From: Glycomyces tenuis DSM 44171 | Lineage (GTDB): Bacteria > Actinomycetota > Actinomycetes > Mycobacteriales > Micromonosporaceae | Reading direction: 5' to 3' | DNA length: 64,000 nucleotides | Assembly (NCBI RefSeq): GCF_000427885.1 | Contig: NZ_ATYW01000020.1 | Location: forward strand, 20,816 to 84,815 | In this document: in pieces, positions 1 through 9,385 of the stretch | Layout of the letters: each line of letters starts with the position of its first letter | Numbering within the stretch: the stretch's first letter is position 1 | Translations under genes and position numbers: made by a program | The notes under the pieces: model-generated | Told to the model about the DNA's origin: nothing | Databases searched by the model: none | Seen by the model: only the letters and a program-made list of their open reading frames with translations

Positions 1-143
1 GCGCCTTCCGCCGGTACCTGTCCGCGTCCGCGCTGGAGGCGCTGGCGCCCGCGGCCGGACGGTTCGCGATGGCCGCGTTCGCACTGGGGTCCGCGGCGGA
101 GATCGACCGCCCGCACCCGGCGTGGTACACCGAGGAGACGTGA
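1..143 (+). CDS. 3' end of an unidentified gene (cut by window edge)
   Basis: An open frame runs from base 3 to a TGA at 141-143 and gives the last 46 residues of a protein whose start lies outside the window. The peptide is Ala-rich and ends in PHPAWYTEET. I do not recognise the family. The frame is open and followed by non-coding sequence, so a real C-terminus is likely, but the short length prevents a functional call. Confidence 0.5.
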   Translation, partial: AFRRYLSASALEALAPAAGRFAMAAFALGSAAEIDRPHPAWYTEET

Positions 144-207
144 GGCGCCGCTCCCCTGAAAGGGTGAACTTCGCTGCGCGGCGACGGGCTTTCCCGGTGC
201 GGCCGGA

Positions 208-450
208 CTAGGAGGACCGCCGGGCCGCCAGGAGCCCGCGGAGGCCGATGACCCCGATCGCCGCTCCGAGCGCGAAGGAGACCACCGCCAGGACCAGATG
301 CACCCAGAAGTACCCGGTCGGGTCCCCGGCGGCGTCGAACGCGAGCCCGCTCGCGTCCTCGAACAGGTTCTTCACGAACGTGGTCCACACGATCAGCGAC
401 CAGACCCCGAAGAGGAGCAGGAACCAGGAGATCGGGCGACTGAGCTTCAT
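208..450 (-). CDS. SCO4848-like small membrane protein
   Basis: An 80-residue protein with two predicted membrane helices. The first follows the start (ISWFLLLFGVWSLIVWTTF) and the second is near residues 48-70. The loop between them contains the F-x-D and G-Y-F-W-V-H residues typical of the SCO4848-like family of actinobacterial membrane proteins, whose function is unknown. I chose the ATG at 450 rather than an upstream in-frame start at 516. A GGGAGG Shine-Dalgarno lies one base before it, and the upstream extension is Arg/Pro-rich like non-coding GC-rich sequence. It stands alone between two plus-strand genes. Confidence 0.75.
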   Translation of the reverse strand: MKLSRPISWFLLLFGVWSLIVWTTFVKNLFEDASGLAFDAAGDPTGYFWVHLVLAVVSFALGAAIGVIGLRGLLAARRSS

Positions 451-648
451 GCCTCCCAGTATCCGCGCCGACGCGCCGCGCCGCGGCCGGGGCGAGCGCG
501 CACGGTCACCGCTCACATATGGAATCCGGCGGCGCTCAGGCCGTTTTCGCGTCGATTCGACCGTGCCTCTATCCTGTGGACATGCGATCCGGTATCACGC
601 TGTGCGCCGCTTGCGTGCATACGGTGGTCTGCGATGATGGAGACCGGA

Positions 649-984
649 ATGTCATCAATGCATGGATTGGCTGATTCGAAGATGAGCCGACCGACTGGAC
701 GTGAACTGCCCACGGGGTACCCCGACCCCTCCACCGCTGGCTGGATTCGCACCGATGACCTCGAGTTCGGGGGTCTCAGCATCAGGATGACGGTGGCCCC
801 CGGCGAACGGCTCGTCGAACTCTGGGAGCTCGAGGACGGCCATCCCCGGCAGTGGCTCGGCCACGTGTTCCGATTGGACTCCGAACCCCCCGTCGTCCGA
901 CTCAACTACGTGTACGAGCGGCGCCTCAAGCCCGCCGAGCGCATCGCACTGGCCCGCCTCGGCGCCAAGTTCTGGAAGTCCTGA
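649..984 (+). CDS. hypothetical protein, about 111 aa
   Basis: A small soluble protein of no family I recognise. The C-terminal half (from MTVAPGERLVELWELEDG to LGAKFWKS) looks coding, with balanced acidic and basic residues and no membrane segment. The ATG at 649 has a GGAGA about five bases upstream. ATGs at 634 and 637 are alternatives. Longer readings of the same frame from further upstream are Arg/Pro-rich and are probably not translated. It stands alone and points towards the kdp operon, with a 232-base gap. Confidence 0.55.
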   Translation: MSSMHGLADSKMSRPTGRELPTGYPDPSTAGWIRTDDLEFGGLSIRMTVAPGERLVELWELEDGHPRQWLGHVFRLDSEPPVVRLNYVYERRLKPAERIALARLGAKFWKS

Positions 985-1216
985 ACCGGGGACCGCCCCC
1001 TCCCGAGCCCGGATGCGACCCGACGGTTCGCCTTAGTGCGCCCTGAATCCGGACCGCCCGCCCCGCCCGTCAAGCGCACGTCAATATCCGCTTCTCGCTC
1101 GTATCGAAGCCGTCAACCCCCTAGGCAAGCGCTCGCGCCGGGCGTTCACTCGAGTCGCCGGCCCGCACCGAGCCGGTGGCGCGCCCCGCGCCTCCTGCGA
1201 TCGAGAAGAAGGAATC

Positions 1217-1300
1217 ATGCCCGATCTCGCCTACCTGGCGCTGACGGCGGCCTGCTTCATCGCCCTCGGCCTCCTCGTCAAGGCGGTGGAGCGACGGTGA
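1217..1300 (+). CDS. tiny hydrophobic ORF leading the kdp operon
   Basis: A 27-residue ORF ([18 protein letters not shown] then LLVKAVERR) with an AAGGAA Shine-Dalgarno just before the ATG. It is one membrane helix followed by a basic tail. Its TGA overlaps the GTG start of kdpF (GTGA at 1297-1300), so the two are translationally coupled. Small ORFs of this type in front of kdpF are seen in other actinobacteria, but I know of no assigned function. It could be an additional KdpF-like subunit that stabilises the KdpABC complex; that is inference. Confidence 0.6.
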   Translation: MPDLAYLALTAACFIALGLLVKAVERR

Positions 1301-1386
1301 GCGCTGTGAACCTCATCGGCGCCGTCCTCGCCGTCGGCATCGGCGTCTACCTCGTCGTCGCGCTGCTCAGACCGGAGCGGTTCTGA
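1297..1386 (+). CDS. kdpF: K+-transporting ATPase subunit KdpF
   Basis: A 29-residue single-helix peptide starting with GTG and ending LLRPERF, the usual R/P-E-(K/R)-F tail of KdpF. KdpF is a membrane peptide that stabilises the KdpABC complex. It overlaps the tiny upstream ORF (GTGA) and shares one base with the kdpA start (TGATG at 1384-1388), so these genes sit on one transcript with coupled translation. Confidence 0.85.
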   Translation: MSAVNLIGAVLAVGIGVYLVVALLRPERF

Positions 1387-3047
1387 TGTCCGAGACCACC
1401 GCCGGCCTCACCTTCATCGCCGCGATGATCGCGGCCCTCGCCGCCACCTACCGGCCGCTCGGCGACCACCTCTACCGCGTGGCCGCCCGCGAGCACCACC
1501 GCGCGGTCGAACGCGGCGTCTACCGGCTCGTCGGCGTCGACGCCGACACCGAGCAGAACTGGGCCGGGTACGCCCGCAGCGTCCTCGCCTTCTCCGCGGT
1601 GAGCATCGTCGCCCTCTACGGCCTGCTGCGGCTCCAGCACCTGCTGCCGCTCGACAAGGGCATGCCCGGCCTCGAACCGGGCCTGGCCTGGAACACCGCC
1701 GTCAGCTTCACCACCAACACCAACTGGCAGGCCTACTCCGGCGAGTCCGCCCTGGGGCAGATCGCGCAGACCGCGGGCCTGGCGGTCCAGAACTTCGTCT
1801 CCGCCGCCGTCGGCATCGCCGTCGCGATGGTCCTCGTGCGCGGCTTCGCCCGCAAGGCCACCGACCGGCTCGGCAACTTCTGGGTCGACCTGACCCGCAT
1901 CACCCTGTGGGTGCTGCTGCCGATCTGCCTCGTCGCCGCGATCGCGCTGCTCGCCGGCGGCGCCGTCCAGAACCTCACCGACACCGTCCAGGCCACCGGG
2001 CCGGCCGGCGACACCCAGGCGATCACCGGTGGCGCCGTCGCCAGCCAGGAGGCGATCAAGAACCTCGGCACCAACGGCGGCGGCTACTACAACGCCAATG
2101 CCGCCCATCCGTTCGAGAACCCGACGTCCTGGACGAACTTCCTGCTGGTCTACCTGATCCTCGCCATCCCGTTCTCGCTGCCGCGCGCCTTCGGCCGCAT
2201 GGTCGGCGACAAGCGCCAGGGCCTGGCGATCGCCGCCGTCATGGGCGTCATCGCGTCGGTCTCGCTCGCCCTGGTCGTCGGCCTCGAGAGCCTCGGGAAC
2301 GGCACCGTGCCGCAGGCCGTGGCCGCCGCCATGGAGGGCCGCGAGGTCCGCTTCGGCGTCCCCGATTCGGCCCTGTTCGCCTCGGCGACCACGCTGACCT
2401 CGACCGGTTCGGTGAACTCCTTCCACGACTCGTACACCTCGTTCGGCGGCGGCGTGCTCATCCTCAACATGATGCTCGGCGAGGTCGCACCCGGCGGGGT
2501 CGGCGCGGGCCTGTACGGGATGCTCGTGCTCGCCGTCGTCACCGTCTTCGTCGCCGGCCTCATGGTCGGGCGCACCCCCGAGTACCTGGGCAAGAAGATC
2601 GGCGCCCGCGAGGTCAAGCTCGCGAGCCTGTACTTCCTGGTCACCCCGGCGCTGCTGCTCGTCGGCGTCGCCGCCTCCATCGCCGTGCCGTCCAACCTCG
2701 AGTCCATGCAGGAGGCCGGGCCGCACGGCCTCTCGGAGATGCTCTACGCCTTCGCGTCGGCGTCGAACAACAACGGCTCGGCCTTCGCCGGCTTCGGCGC
2801 GGACACGCCGTGGTTCAACACCGCGCTGGGCCTGTGCATGGCGCTCGGCCGCTTCGTCCCGATCGTCCTGGTGCTCGCCCTGGGCGGAGCGCTCGCGAGG
2901 CAGCGGCGCGTCCCGGCCTCGGCCGGCACCCTCCCCACCCACCGACCGCTGTTCGTCGGCATGGTCGTCGGCGTGACGCTCATCCTCGTCGCGCTCACCT
3001 TCCTGCCCGTCCTGGCCCTCGGCCCGATCGCCGAAGGCCTCCAGTAG
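1386..3047 (+). CDS. kdpA: K+-transporting ATPase subunit KdpA (K+ channel subunit)
   Basis: A 553-residue polytopic membrane protein, normal length for KdpA, the K+-binding subunit of the high-affinity KdpFABC pump. The four filter-like repeats are visible: [11 protein letters not shown] near residue 105, [17 protein letters not shown] near 230, [12 protein letters not shown] near 340 and [13 protein letters not shown] near 462. About ten hydrophobic segments follow the usual pattern. It follows kdpF by one shared base and abuts kdpB directly (TAG then ATG). Expression is expected under low K+ or osmotic stress through the KdpD/KdpE system downstream. Confidence 0.97.
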   Translation: MSETTAGLTFIAAMIAALAATYRPLGDHLYRVAAREHHRAVERGVYRLVGVDADTEQNWAGYARSVLAFSAVSIVALYGLLRLQHLLPLDKGMPGLEPGLAWNTAVSFTTNTNWQAYSGESALGQIAQTAGLAVQNFVSAAVGIAVAMVLVRGFARKATDRLGNFWVDLTRITLWVLLPICLVAAIALLAGGAVQNLTDTVQATGPAGDTQAITGGAVASQEAIKNLGTNGGGYYNANAAHPFENPTSWTNFLLVYLILAIPFSLPRAFGRMVGDKRQGLAIAAVMGVIASVSLALVVGLESLGNGTVPQAVAAAMEGREVRFGVPDSALFASATTLTSTGSVNSFHDSYTSFGGGVLILNMMLGEVAPGGVGAGLYGMLVLAVVTVFVAGLMVGRTPEYLGKKIGAREVKLASLYFLVTPALLLVGVAASIAVPSNLESMQEAGPHGLSEMLYAFASASNNNGSAFAGFGADTPWFNTALGLCMALGRFVPIVLVLALGGALARQRRVPASAGTLPTHRPLFVGMVVGVTLILVALTFLPVLALGPIAEGLQ

Positions 3048-5210
3048 ATGAGGTCCGCAATGTCAAGCATGGCGACAGTGGCGCCGAAGACCCGCGGGGG
3101 CCTGCTCGACCCCCGGCAGTGGCTCGAGTCCGCCCCCGCCGCGTTCCGCAAGCTCGATCCCCGCGTCATGTGGCGCAAGCCGGTCATGTTCGTCGTCGAG
3201 ATCGGCGCGGTGTTCACCACCGTGCTCGCCTTCGCCGAACCGAGCGTCTTCGCATGGCTGATCACGGTGTGGCTGTGGCTGACCGTGCTGTTCGCGAACG
3301 CCGCCGAGGCCATCGCCGAAGGCCGCGGCAAAGCCCAGGCCGAGAGCCTGCGCAAGGCCAAGACCGACACGATCGCCCACCGCCTCATCGCGCCCGGGAG
3401 CGACCGGACGCCCGAGGCCGAGACGGTCGAGGTGCCCGCGCCCGAACTGGTGCGCGGCGACCTCGTCCTGGTGACCGCCGGGCAGGTGATCCCGGGCGAC
3501 GGCGACGTCGTGGCCGGCATCGCCTCGGTCGACGAATCCGCCATCACCGGCGAGTCCGCCCCGGTCATCCGCGAATCGGGCGGCGACCGCTGCGCGGTCA
3601 TGGGCGGCACCGGAGTCCTCTCCGACTGGATCGTCGTCAGGATCACCGCCGAGCCCGGCAAGTCCTTCCTGGACCGCATGATCGCGCTCGTCGAGGGCTC
3701 GGAGCGGCGCAAGACGCCGGGTGAGATCGCCCTCGACATCCTGCTGTCGGCCATGACCGTCGTCTTCCTGCTGGCCGTGGTCACCATGCAGCCGGTCGCG
3801 ATCTTCTCCAAGGACTTCATGGCCGCCTCGCCCGACACCGCCGTCCTCGACGGCGACGGCGTCACCGGCATCGTCCTCGTCTCGCTCCTGGTGTGCCTGA
3901 TCCCCACCACGATCGGCGCGCTGCTCAGCGCGATCGGCATCGCCGGCATGGACCGGCTCGTCCAGCGGGGCGTGCTGGCCATGTCCGGGCGCGCCGTCGA
4001 GGCCGCCGGCGACGTCGACACGCTGCTGCTCGACAAGACCGGCACCATCACCTACGGCAACCGGCGGGCGAGCGCCTTCCTGCCCGTCCCCGGCGTGGCG
4101 GGGCGGCGCCTCACCGACGCCGCGCAGCTGTCGAGCCTGGCCGACGAGACCCCCGAGGGCCGCTCCATCGTCGTGTACGCCAAGGAGGCGCACGGGCTGC
4201 GCGAACGCCGCACCGGCGAACTCGCGCACGCCGACTGGATCGAGTTCACCGCCGCCACCCGCATGAGCGGCGTCGACCTCGGCGCCGCTCACACCGGCGA
4301 CGGCGCGGTCCGCCGCATCCGCAAGGGCGCCGCCGCGTCGGTCGCCGCATGGGTCGCGGCCCGCGGCGGCGACCCGAACCCGCGCGTCGACGACCTGGTC
4401 GAGGAGGTTTCCGCCTCGGGCGGCACACCGCTGGTCGTCGCGGAGCACCGCGACGGCGAGCCGGCCGAGGTCCTCGGGGTCGTCCACCTCAAGGACGTCG
4501 TCAAGGAGGGCATGGCCGAGCGCTTCGCCCGCCTGCGCTCCATGGGCATCCGCACCGTCATGGTCACCGGTGACAACCCGCGCACCGCCGCGGCCATCGC
4601 CGCCGAGGCCGGCGTCGACGACCATCTCGCCGAGGCCAGGCCCGAGGACAAGATGGCGCTCATCAAGTCCGAGCAGGACGCCGGCCGCATGGTCGCCATG
4701 ACCGGCGACGGCACCAACGACGCGCCCGCGCTGGCGGCCGCCGACGTCGGCGTCGCCATGAACACCGGCACCTCGGCGGCCAAAGAGGCCGGCAACATGG
4801 TCGACCTGGACTCCGACCCGACCAAGCTCATCGAGATCGTCGCGATCGGCAAGCAACTGCTGATGACCAGAGGGGCGCTCACGACGTTCTCGATCGCCAA
4901 CGACATCGCCAAGTACTTCGCGATCATCCCCGCGGTCTTCGCGGCCGTCTACCCGGGCCTGGACGCGCTCAACATCATGCGCCTCGCCAGCCCCGAATCG
5001 GCGATCGTCTCGGCGGTGGTCTTCAACGCGCTCGTCATCGTCGCGCTCGTGCCCTTGGCGCTCAAGGGCGTCGCCTACAAGCCGGGCTCCGCCACGTCGC
5101 TGCTGCGCCGGAACCTCCTGATCTACGGCCTCGGCGGCCTCGTCACGCCGTTCATCGGCATCAAAGCCATCGACCTGCTGGTCGCGCTCATACCAGGAGT
5201 GGCATCATGA
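3048..5210 (+). CDS. kdpB: K+-transporting P-type ATPase subunit KdpB
   Basis: A 720-residue P-type ATPase that hydrolyses ATP to energise K+ uptake through KdpA. The actuator TGES motif is in [18 protein letters not shown]. The phosphorylated Asp is in LLLDKTGT at about residue 329. The hinge motif [11 protein letters not shown] follows near residue 560. The ATG at 3048 abuts the kdpA stop. The in-frame ATG at 3060 has TGAGG at 3049-3053 six bases before it and may be the real start, four codons later. Its last four bases overlap kdpC (ATGA). Confidence 0.97.
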   Translation: MRSAMSSMATVAPKTRGGLLDPRQWLESAPAAFRKLDPRVMWRKPVMFVVEIGAVFTTVLAFAEPSVFAWLITVWLWLTVLFANAAEAIAEGRGKAQAESLRKAKTDTIAHRLIAPGSDRTPEAETVEVPAPELVRGDLVLVTAGQVIPGDGDVVAGIASVDESAITGESAPVIRESGGDRCAVMGGTGVLSDWIVVRITAEPGKSFLDRMIALVEGSERRKTPGEIALDILLSAMTVVFLLAVVTMQPVAIFSKDFMAASPDTAVLDGDGVTGIVLVSLLVCLIPTTIGALLSAIGIAGMDRLVQRGVLAMSGRAVEAAGDVDTLLLDKTGTITYGNRRASAFLPVPGVAGRRLTDAAQLSSLADETPEGRSIVVYAKEAHGLRERRTGELAHADWIEFTAATRMSGVDLGAAHTGDGAVRRIRKGAAASVAAWVAARGGDPNPRVDDLVEEVSASGGTPLVVAEHRDGEPAEVLGVVHLKDVVKEGMAERFARLRSMGIRTVMVTGDNPRTAAAIAAEAGVDDHLAEARPEDKMALIKSEQDAGRMVAMTGDGTNDAPALAAADVGVAMNTGTSAAKEAGNMVDLDSDPTKLIEIVAIGKQLLMTRGALTTFSIANDIAKYFAIIPAVFAAVYPGLDALNIMRLASPESAIVSAVVFNALVIVALVPLALKGVAYKPGSATSLLRRNLLIYGLGGLVTPFIGIKAIDLLVALIPGVAS

Positions 5211-6121
5211 TCCGTCTTCCACGCTGGGCCTCCCGGCACCTGGCCGCGCTCCGCGCGCTCGCCGTCCTCACCGTCGTCACCGGCGTCCTCTACCCCCTCG
5301 CCGTCCTCGCCGCCGCCCAGCTCCCCGGCCTGGACGACCAGGCCGAAGGCTCGCTCATCTATGACAGCGACGGCGACGTCGTCGGCTCCTCGCTCATCGG
5401 GCAGTCCTTCACCGACGGCGACGGCGAGGCGCTCCTCGAGTACTTCCAGCCGCGGCCCTCGGCCGCCGGCGACGGCTACGACCCGCTCGCCTCCGGGGCC
5501 TCCAACCTCGGCCCCGAGAGCGTCGTCGACGCCCTGCCCGACCCCGCGCTCGGCTGGGACGGCGACGAGAACGCCGCCAAGAGCCTGCTCACGCAGGTGT
5601 GCGAGCGCAGTTTCGCGATCGGCGAGCGCGAAGGCGTCGACGGCTCCCGGCCGTACTGCACGCCCTCCGGCGGCACCGCCGTCGGCGCCGTCCTCGGCGT
5701 CTACCGCTCCGAGGGCACCTCCGGCGAGGTGGTGCGGGCGGTCAGCCTCAACGAGGAGTGCGGCACCGTCGAGGCGCCGTTCATCGCCGCCTACGGCGGC
5801 GCCCGCGTCGAGTGCGCCGCCTACGGCGAGGACCACTCGGCCGCCGTCGTGACCCCGATCAGGGGCGAGGCCCCAGCGGAGCCGGCCGTCCCCGCCGACG
5901 CGGTCACCGCCTCGGGCTCCGGACTCGACCCGCACATCAGCCCGGCCTACGCCGAGCTCCAGGCCGCCCGCGTCGCCGCCGAGCGCGGCGCCGACGAACG
6001 GGCCGTCCTCCAACTCGTCGAGGAGCACACCACCGGCCGCTTCCTCGGCTTCATGGGCGAACCGGCGGTCAACGTCGTCGAGCTCAACGTCGATCTCGAC
6101 CGGGCGTTCCCGCTCACCTGA
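5207..6121 (+). CDS. kdpC: K+-transporting ATPase subunit KdpC, extended form
   Basis: KdpC helps ATP binding and assembly of the Kdp pump. The N-terminal membrane helix ([19 protein letters not shown]), the SLIGQSF motif, the [15 protein letters not shown] segment with ASNLGP, and the C-terminal [17 protein letters not shown] and [10 protein letters not shown] blocks identify it. It has 304 residues, against about 190-220 in most KdpC. The extra sequence lies roughly at residues 120-220, between the two conserved halves, and contains four cysteines (in QVCERS, PYCTPSG, NEECGTV and RVECAAY). Since this domain faces outward they may form disulfides. It overlaps kdpB by ATGA. Confidence 0.93.
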   Translation: MIRLPRWASRHLAALRALAVLTVVTGVLYPLAVLAAAQLPGLDDQAEGSLIYDSDGDVVGSSLIGQSFTDGDGEALLEYFQPRPSAAGDGYDPLASGASNLGPESVVDALPDPALGWDGDENAAKSLLTQVCERSFAIGEREGVDGSRPYCTPSGGTAVGAVLGVYRSEGTSGEVVRAVSLNEECGTVEAPFIAAYGGARVECAAYGEDHSAAVVTPIRGEAPAEPAVPADAVTASGSGLDPHISPAYAELQAARVAAERGADERAVLQLVEEHTTGRFLGFMGEPAVNVVELNVDLDRAFPLT

Positions 6122-6164
6122 GCGAGGGGAACGGTGGCGGCCCCGCGGACAAGGGAGGATGCTA

Positions 6165-8714
6165 ATGGCTGTGACACGCGGCCAGCTTCGGATCTACCTC
6201 GGGGCCGCCCCGGGCGTGGGGAAGACGTTCGCGGCGCTCGAGGAGGCGCACCGGCGCGCCGGGCGCGGCACCGACGTCGTGGTCGGCTTCGTCGAGACCC
6301 ACGGCCGGTCCGCCACCGCCGCGCTCCTGGAGGGGCTCGAGGTCGTCCCGCGCCGCACGCTCCACCACCGCGGTGCCCCGTTCGAGGAGTTCGACGTCGA
6401 CGCGGTCCTGGCGCGCGCGCCCGCGGTCGCGCTCGTCGACGAGCTCGCCCACACCAACGTCCCCGGCTCCCGCAACGCCAAGCGCTGGCAGGACGTCGAC
6501 GAGCTCCTCGACGCCGGGATCGACGTCGTCTCCACGGTCAACATCCAGCACCTCGAATCGCTGGGCGACGTCGTCGCCGCCATCACCGGCGTGCCGCAGC
6601 GCGAGACCGTCCCCGACGAGGTCGTCCGCCGCGCCGACCAGGTCGAGCTCGCCGACATCACGCCCGAGGCCCTGCGCCGCCGCATGCTCCACGGCAACGT
6701 CTACCCGCCCGAGCGGGTCGACGCCGCGCTGTCGCACTACTTCCGGGTCGGCAACCTCACCGCGCTGCGCGAGATCGCGCTGCTGTGGCTGGCCGACAAG
6801 GTCGAGGACCAGCTCGAGCGGTACCGCGCCGACGAGGACATCACCGCCGTCTGGGAGTCGAAGGAGCGCGTCGTCGTCGCCCTGTCCGGCGGCGCCGAGG
6901 GCGACACGCTCGTCCGCCGCGCCGGGCGCATCGCCGCCCGCTCCGGCGCCGAGCTCAAGGCGGTCCACGTCGCCTCCGGCGACGGCCTGACCAGCGCCGA
7001 CCACGCCCGCAACCTCGCCCGCCAGCGGCTCCTCGTCGAAGACCTGGGCGGCACCTTCCACCAGGTCGTCGGCGACTCGACCGTCGAGGCGCTCCTGGAG
7101 TTCGCGCGCGGCGCCAACGCCACCCAGCTCGTCCTCGGCGCCTCCAGGCGCGGCCGGCTCGCGCAGCTGGTCTCCCGGGGCGTCGGGGTCACCACGGCCG
7201 CCAAGTCCGGGCCGATCGACGTCCACCTCGTCACCCACGAGCGGGTCGCGACCGCCAGGCGCGCCCGCTCCGGCCGCGGCGTCATCGGCGCCGGGCGGCG
7301 CCGCCTCGGCTTCGCGCTGGCCGCGCTCGGCATCCCGGCGCTGGTCGCCGCCCTGATCCCGCTGCGCGGCGAGCTGTCGCTGACCACGCTCATGCTGGTC
7401 GTGCTCACCGCCGTCATGGGCATCACGCTGACCGGCGGCATGTGGCCCGCGCTGACCGCGGCCCTCATGGGCTTCTCCCTGCTGAACTTCCTGTTCACCG
7501 AGCCCTACCACCACTTCAAGGTCTACGACCGGGAGCACCTCATCGCGCTCTTGGTGTTCGTGGCGCTGGCGCTCGGCGGGGCCGCCGTCGTGAACATCTC
7601 GGCCGCGCGGGCCCGGCTCGCGGCCCGCGCCAGCGCCGAGGCGCAGACCCTCGCGACCCTGGCCGGGAACGTCCTGCGCGGCGGGAACCGCCTGGCCGAC
7701 CTGCTGGAGCAGTTGCGGGAGACGTTCTCGCTGGAGTCGGTGACGCTGCTGGAGCGGACCGGGCCCGGCGCCGGGCCCGCCGAGCGCCGCGACCCGAGGC
7801 TGTGGCGGGCCGTCGCCTGCGCCGGGGCTCCGTGCGCGAGCCCCGGTGAGGCCGAGAACGACCTGCCGGTCGACGACGAGCTGACGCTGGCGCTGCGCGG
7901 CCACACCCTGGAGGCCGCCGACCGGCGCATCGCCCAGGCGTTCGCGATGCACGCCGCGGCCGCCCTCGAACGCGAACGACTGGAACGCCAGGCGGAGGCG
8001 GTGCGGCGGCTGACCGACACCGACAAGCTCCGCACGGCCCTGCTGGCGGCGGTCTCGCACGACCTGCGCACCCCGCTGGCCTCGGCCAGGGTCGCCGTCG
8101 GCAGTCTGAAGTCCACAGGAGATCTGTTCACCGCCGAGGAGCGCGCCGAACTGCTCGACAGCGCCGACGCCTCGCTGGCGCGCCTGACCGGCCTGGTGGA
8201 CAACCTGCTCGACATGAGCCGCCTCCAGGCCGGGGTGCTCGGCGCCGACCCGGTGCCGATCGCGCTCGACGAGGCGGTGCCGTGGGCGCTCGACGAGCTC
8301 GGCGAGGCCGCCGCCGACGTCCAGCCGCAGGTCTCCAGCGAACTGCCCGAGGTGGTGGCCGACCCCGGCCTGCTCCAGCGCATCCTCGTCAACGTCATCG
8401 GCAACGCCCTGCGCTACAGTCCCGCTGGCCGCCCGCCGCGGATCACGGCCGGGGCCCACTCGGGCGCGGTGGAGCTGCGCGTCATCGACCGCGGGCCGGG
8501 CGTGCCCGACGAGGAGCACGAGCTGATGTTCACGCCGTTCCAGCGCCTCGGCGACCGCGACAACACCAGCGGCGTCGGCCTCGGCCTGGCGCTCTCGCGC
8601 GGCCTGGCCGAGGCGATGGGCGGCACGCTCGCCCCCGAGGCCACGCCCGGCGGCGGCCTCACCATGGTCTTGGCGCTGCCCCTGGCGGCGAACGACACTG
8701 AGGAGGCACGGTGA
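6165..8714 (+). CDS. kdpD: osmosensitive K+ channel sensor histidine kinase KdpD
   Basis: An 849-residue membrane sensor kinase that controls kdp with KdpE. In order: the N-terminal KdpD domain with Walker-type GAAPGVGKTF, a USP-like domain near residues 240-360, a run of hydrophobic segments near 380-480, a GAF-like region, HisKA with the phospho-accepting His in AVSHDLRTPL at about 632, then HATPase with NALRYSP, DRGPGVPDEE and GVGLGLALS. The ATG at 6165 has GGAGG six bases upstream, which fits better than the ATG at 6159 inside that Shine-Dalgarno. It ends inside the kdpE start (GTGA). Confidence 0.95.
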   Translation: MAVTRGQLRIYLGAAPGVGKTFAALEEAHRRAGRGTDVVVGFVETHGRSATAALLEGLEVVPRRTLHHRGAPFEEFDVDAVLARAPAVALVDELAHTNVPGSRNAKRWQDVDELLDAGIDVVSTVNIQHLESLGDVVAAITGVPQRETVPDEVVRRADQVELADITPEALRRRMLHGNVYPPERVDAALSHYFRVGNLTALREIALLWLADKVEDQLERYRADEDITAVWESKERVVVALSGGAEGDTLVRRAGRIAARSGAELKAVHVASGDGLTSADHARNLARQRLLVEDLGGTFHQVVGDSTVEALLEFARGANATQLVLGASRRGRLAQLVSRGVGVTTAAKSGPIDVHLVTHERVATARRARSGRGVIGAGRRRLGFALAALGIPALVAALIPLRGELSLTTLMLVVLTAVMGITLTGGMWPALTAALMGFSLLNFLFTEPYHHFKVYDREHLIALLVFVALALGGAAVVNISAARARLAARASAEAQTLATLAGNVLRGGNRLADLLEQLRETFSLESVTLLERTGPGAGPAERRDPRLWRAVACAGAPCASPGEAENDLPVDDELTLALRGHTLEAADRRIAQAFAMHAAAALERERLERQAEAVRRLTDTDKLRTALLAAVSHDLRTPLASARVAVGSLKSTGDLFTAEERAELLDSADASLARLTGLVDNLLDMSRLQAGVLGADPVPIALDEAVPWALDELGEAAADVQPQVSSELPEVVADPGLLQRILVNVIGNALRYSPAGRPPRITAGAHSGAVELRVIDRGPGVPDEEHELMFTPFQRLGDRDNTSGVGLGLALSRGLAEAMGGTLAPEATPGGGLTMVLALPLAANDTEEAR

Positions 8715-9385
8715 TCAAGGTCCTGGTGGTCGACGACGAGCCGCAGATCGCGCGGGCGCTGCGCATCAACCTGACCGCCCACGGCTACGAGGTGCGCACC
8801 GCCGCCGACGGCGCGGGGGCGCTGCGGGCGGCCGCCTCGGCCGCCCCTGACGTGGTGGTGCTCGACCTCGGCCTGCCCGACATGGACGGCGGCGAGGTCA
8901 TCGCCGGGCTGCGCGGCTGGACCGACGCGCCGATCATCGTCCTGTCGGGCCGGGCCGCCAGCGCCGACAAGATCGCGGCGCTCGACGCCGGAGCCGACGA
9001 CTACGTGACCAAGCCGTTCGACGTCGGCGAGCTCCTGGCGCGGGTCCGGGCGGCGACCCGCCGCCGCGGCGGTGACGCCGAGCCGGCGGTCGTGACCTTC
9101 GGGGAGACGAACGTCGACCTCGCCGCCCGAACCGTCCATAAGGGTAATGCGGAGGTCCGCCTGACGCCCACCGAGTGGCAGCTGCTCGAGGTCCTGCTGC
9201 GCAACCCGGGCAAACTCGTCGCCCAGCGCCAGCTGCTGCACCAGGTGTGGGGCCCGGGCTACGACCGCGAGACGAACTACCTGCGCCAGTACATGGCCCA
9301 GCTGCGCCGCAAACTCGAGGCCGACCCCGCCCGCCCGGCCCACCTGCTCACCGAGCCCGGCATGGGCTACCGCTTCCGGCCCTGA
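8711..9385 (+). CDS. kdpE: response regulator KdpE (OmpR family)
   Basis: A 224-residue response regulator. The receiver domain has the acidic pocket VVDDEP, the phospho-acceptor Asp52 in VVVLDLGLPDMDGGE and the conserved Lys in YVTKPFDVGEL. A winged-helix OmpR DNA-binding domain follows (LTPTEWQLLEVLLRNPGKLV to YLRQYMAQLRRKLE). GTG start, overlapping the kdpD stop by four bases. Its known role is to activate the kdp genes. Its 3' end overlaps the convergent SUMF1-domain gene by 19 bases, so there is no room for a separate terminator. Confidence 0.95.
   Translation: MIKVLVVDDEPQIARALRINLTAHGYEVRTAADGAGALRAAASAAPDVVVLDLGLPDMDGGEVIAGLRGWTDAPIIVLSGRAASADKIAALDAGADDYVTKPFDVGELLARVRAATRRRGGDAEPAVVTFGETNVDLAARTVHKGNAEVRLTPTEWQLLEVLLRNPGKLVAQRQLLHQVWGPGYDRETNYLRQYMAQLRRKLEADPARPAHLLTEPGMGYRFRP

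Noticed and set aside
1036..1216. Riboswitch or KdpE site upstream of kdp
   Set aside because: No conserved riboswitch core or clear KdpE box could be recognised; only the repeat-like 12-mer stands out.
3063..4856. Long open frame (597 codons) antisense to kdpB
   Set aside because: It mirrors the real gene, is rich in Gly/Asp/Arg repeats and has no motif. Long antisense frames are expected at this GC content.
6162..8519. 785-codon frame antisense to kdpD
   Set aside because: Same composition effect; kdpD is fully supported by domains on the other strand.
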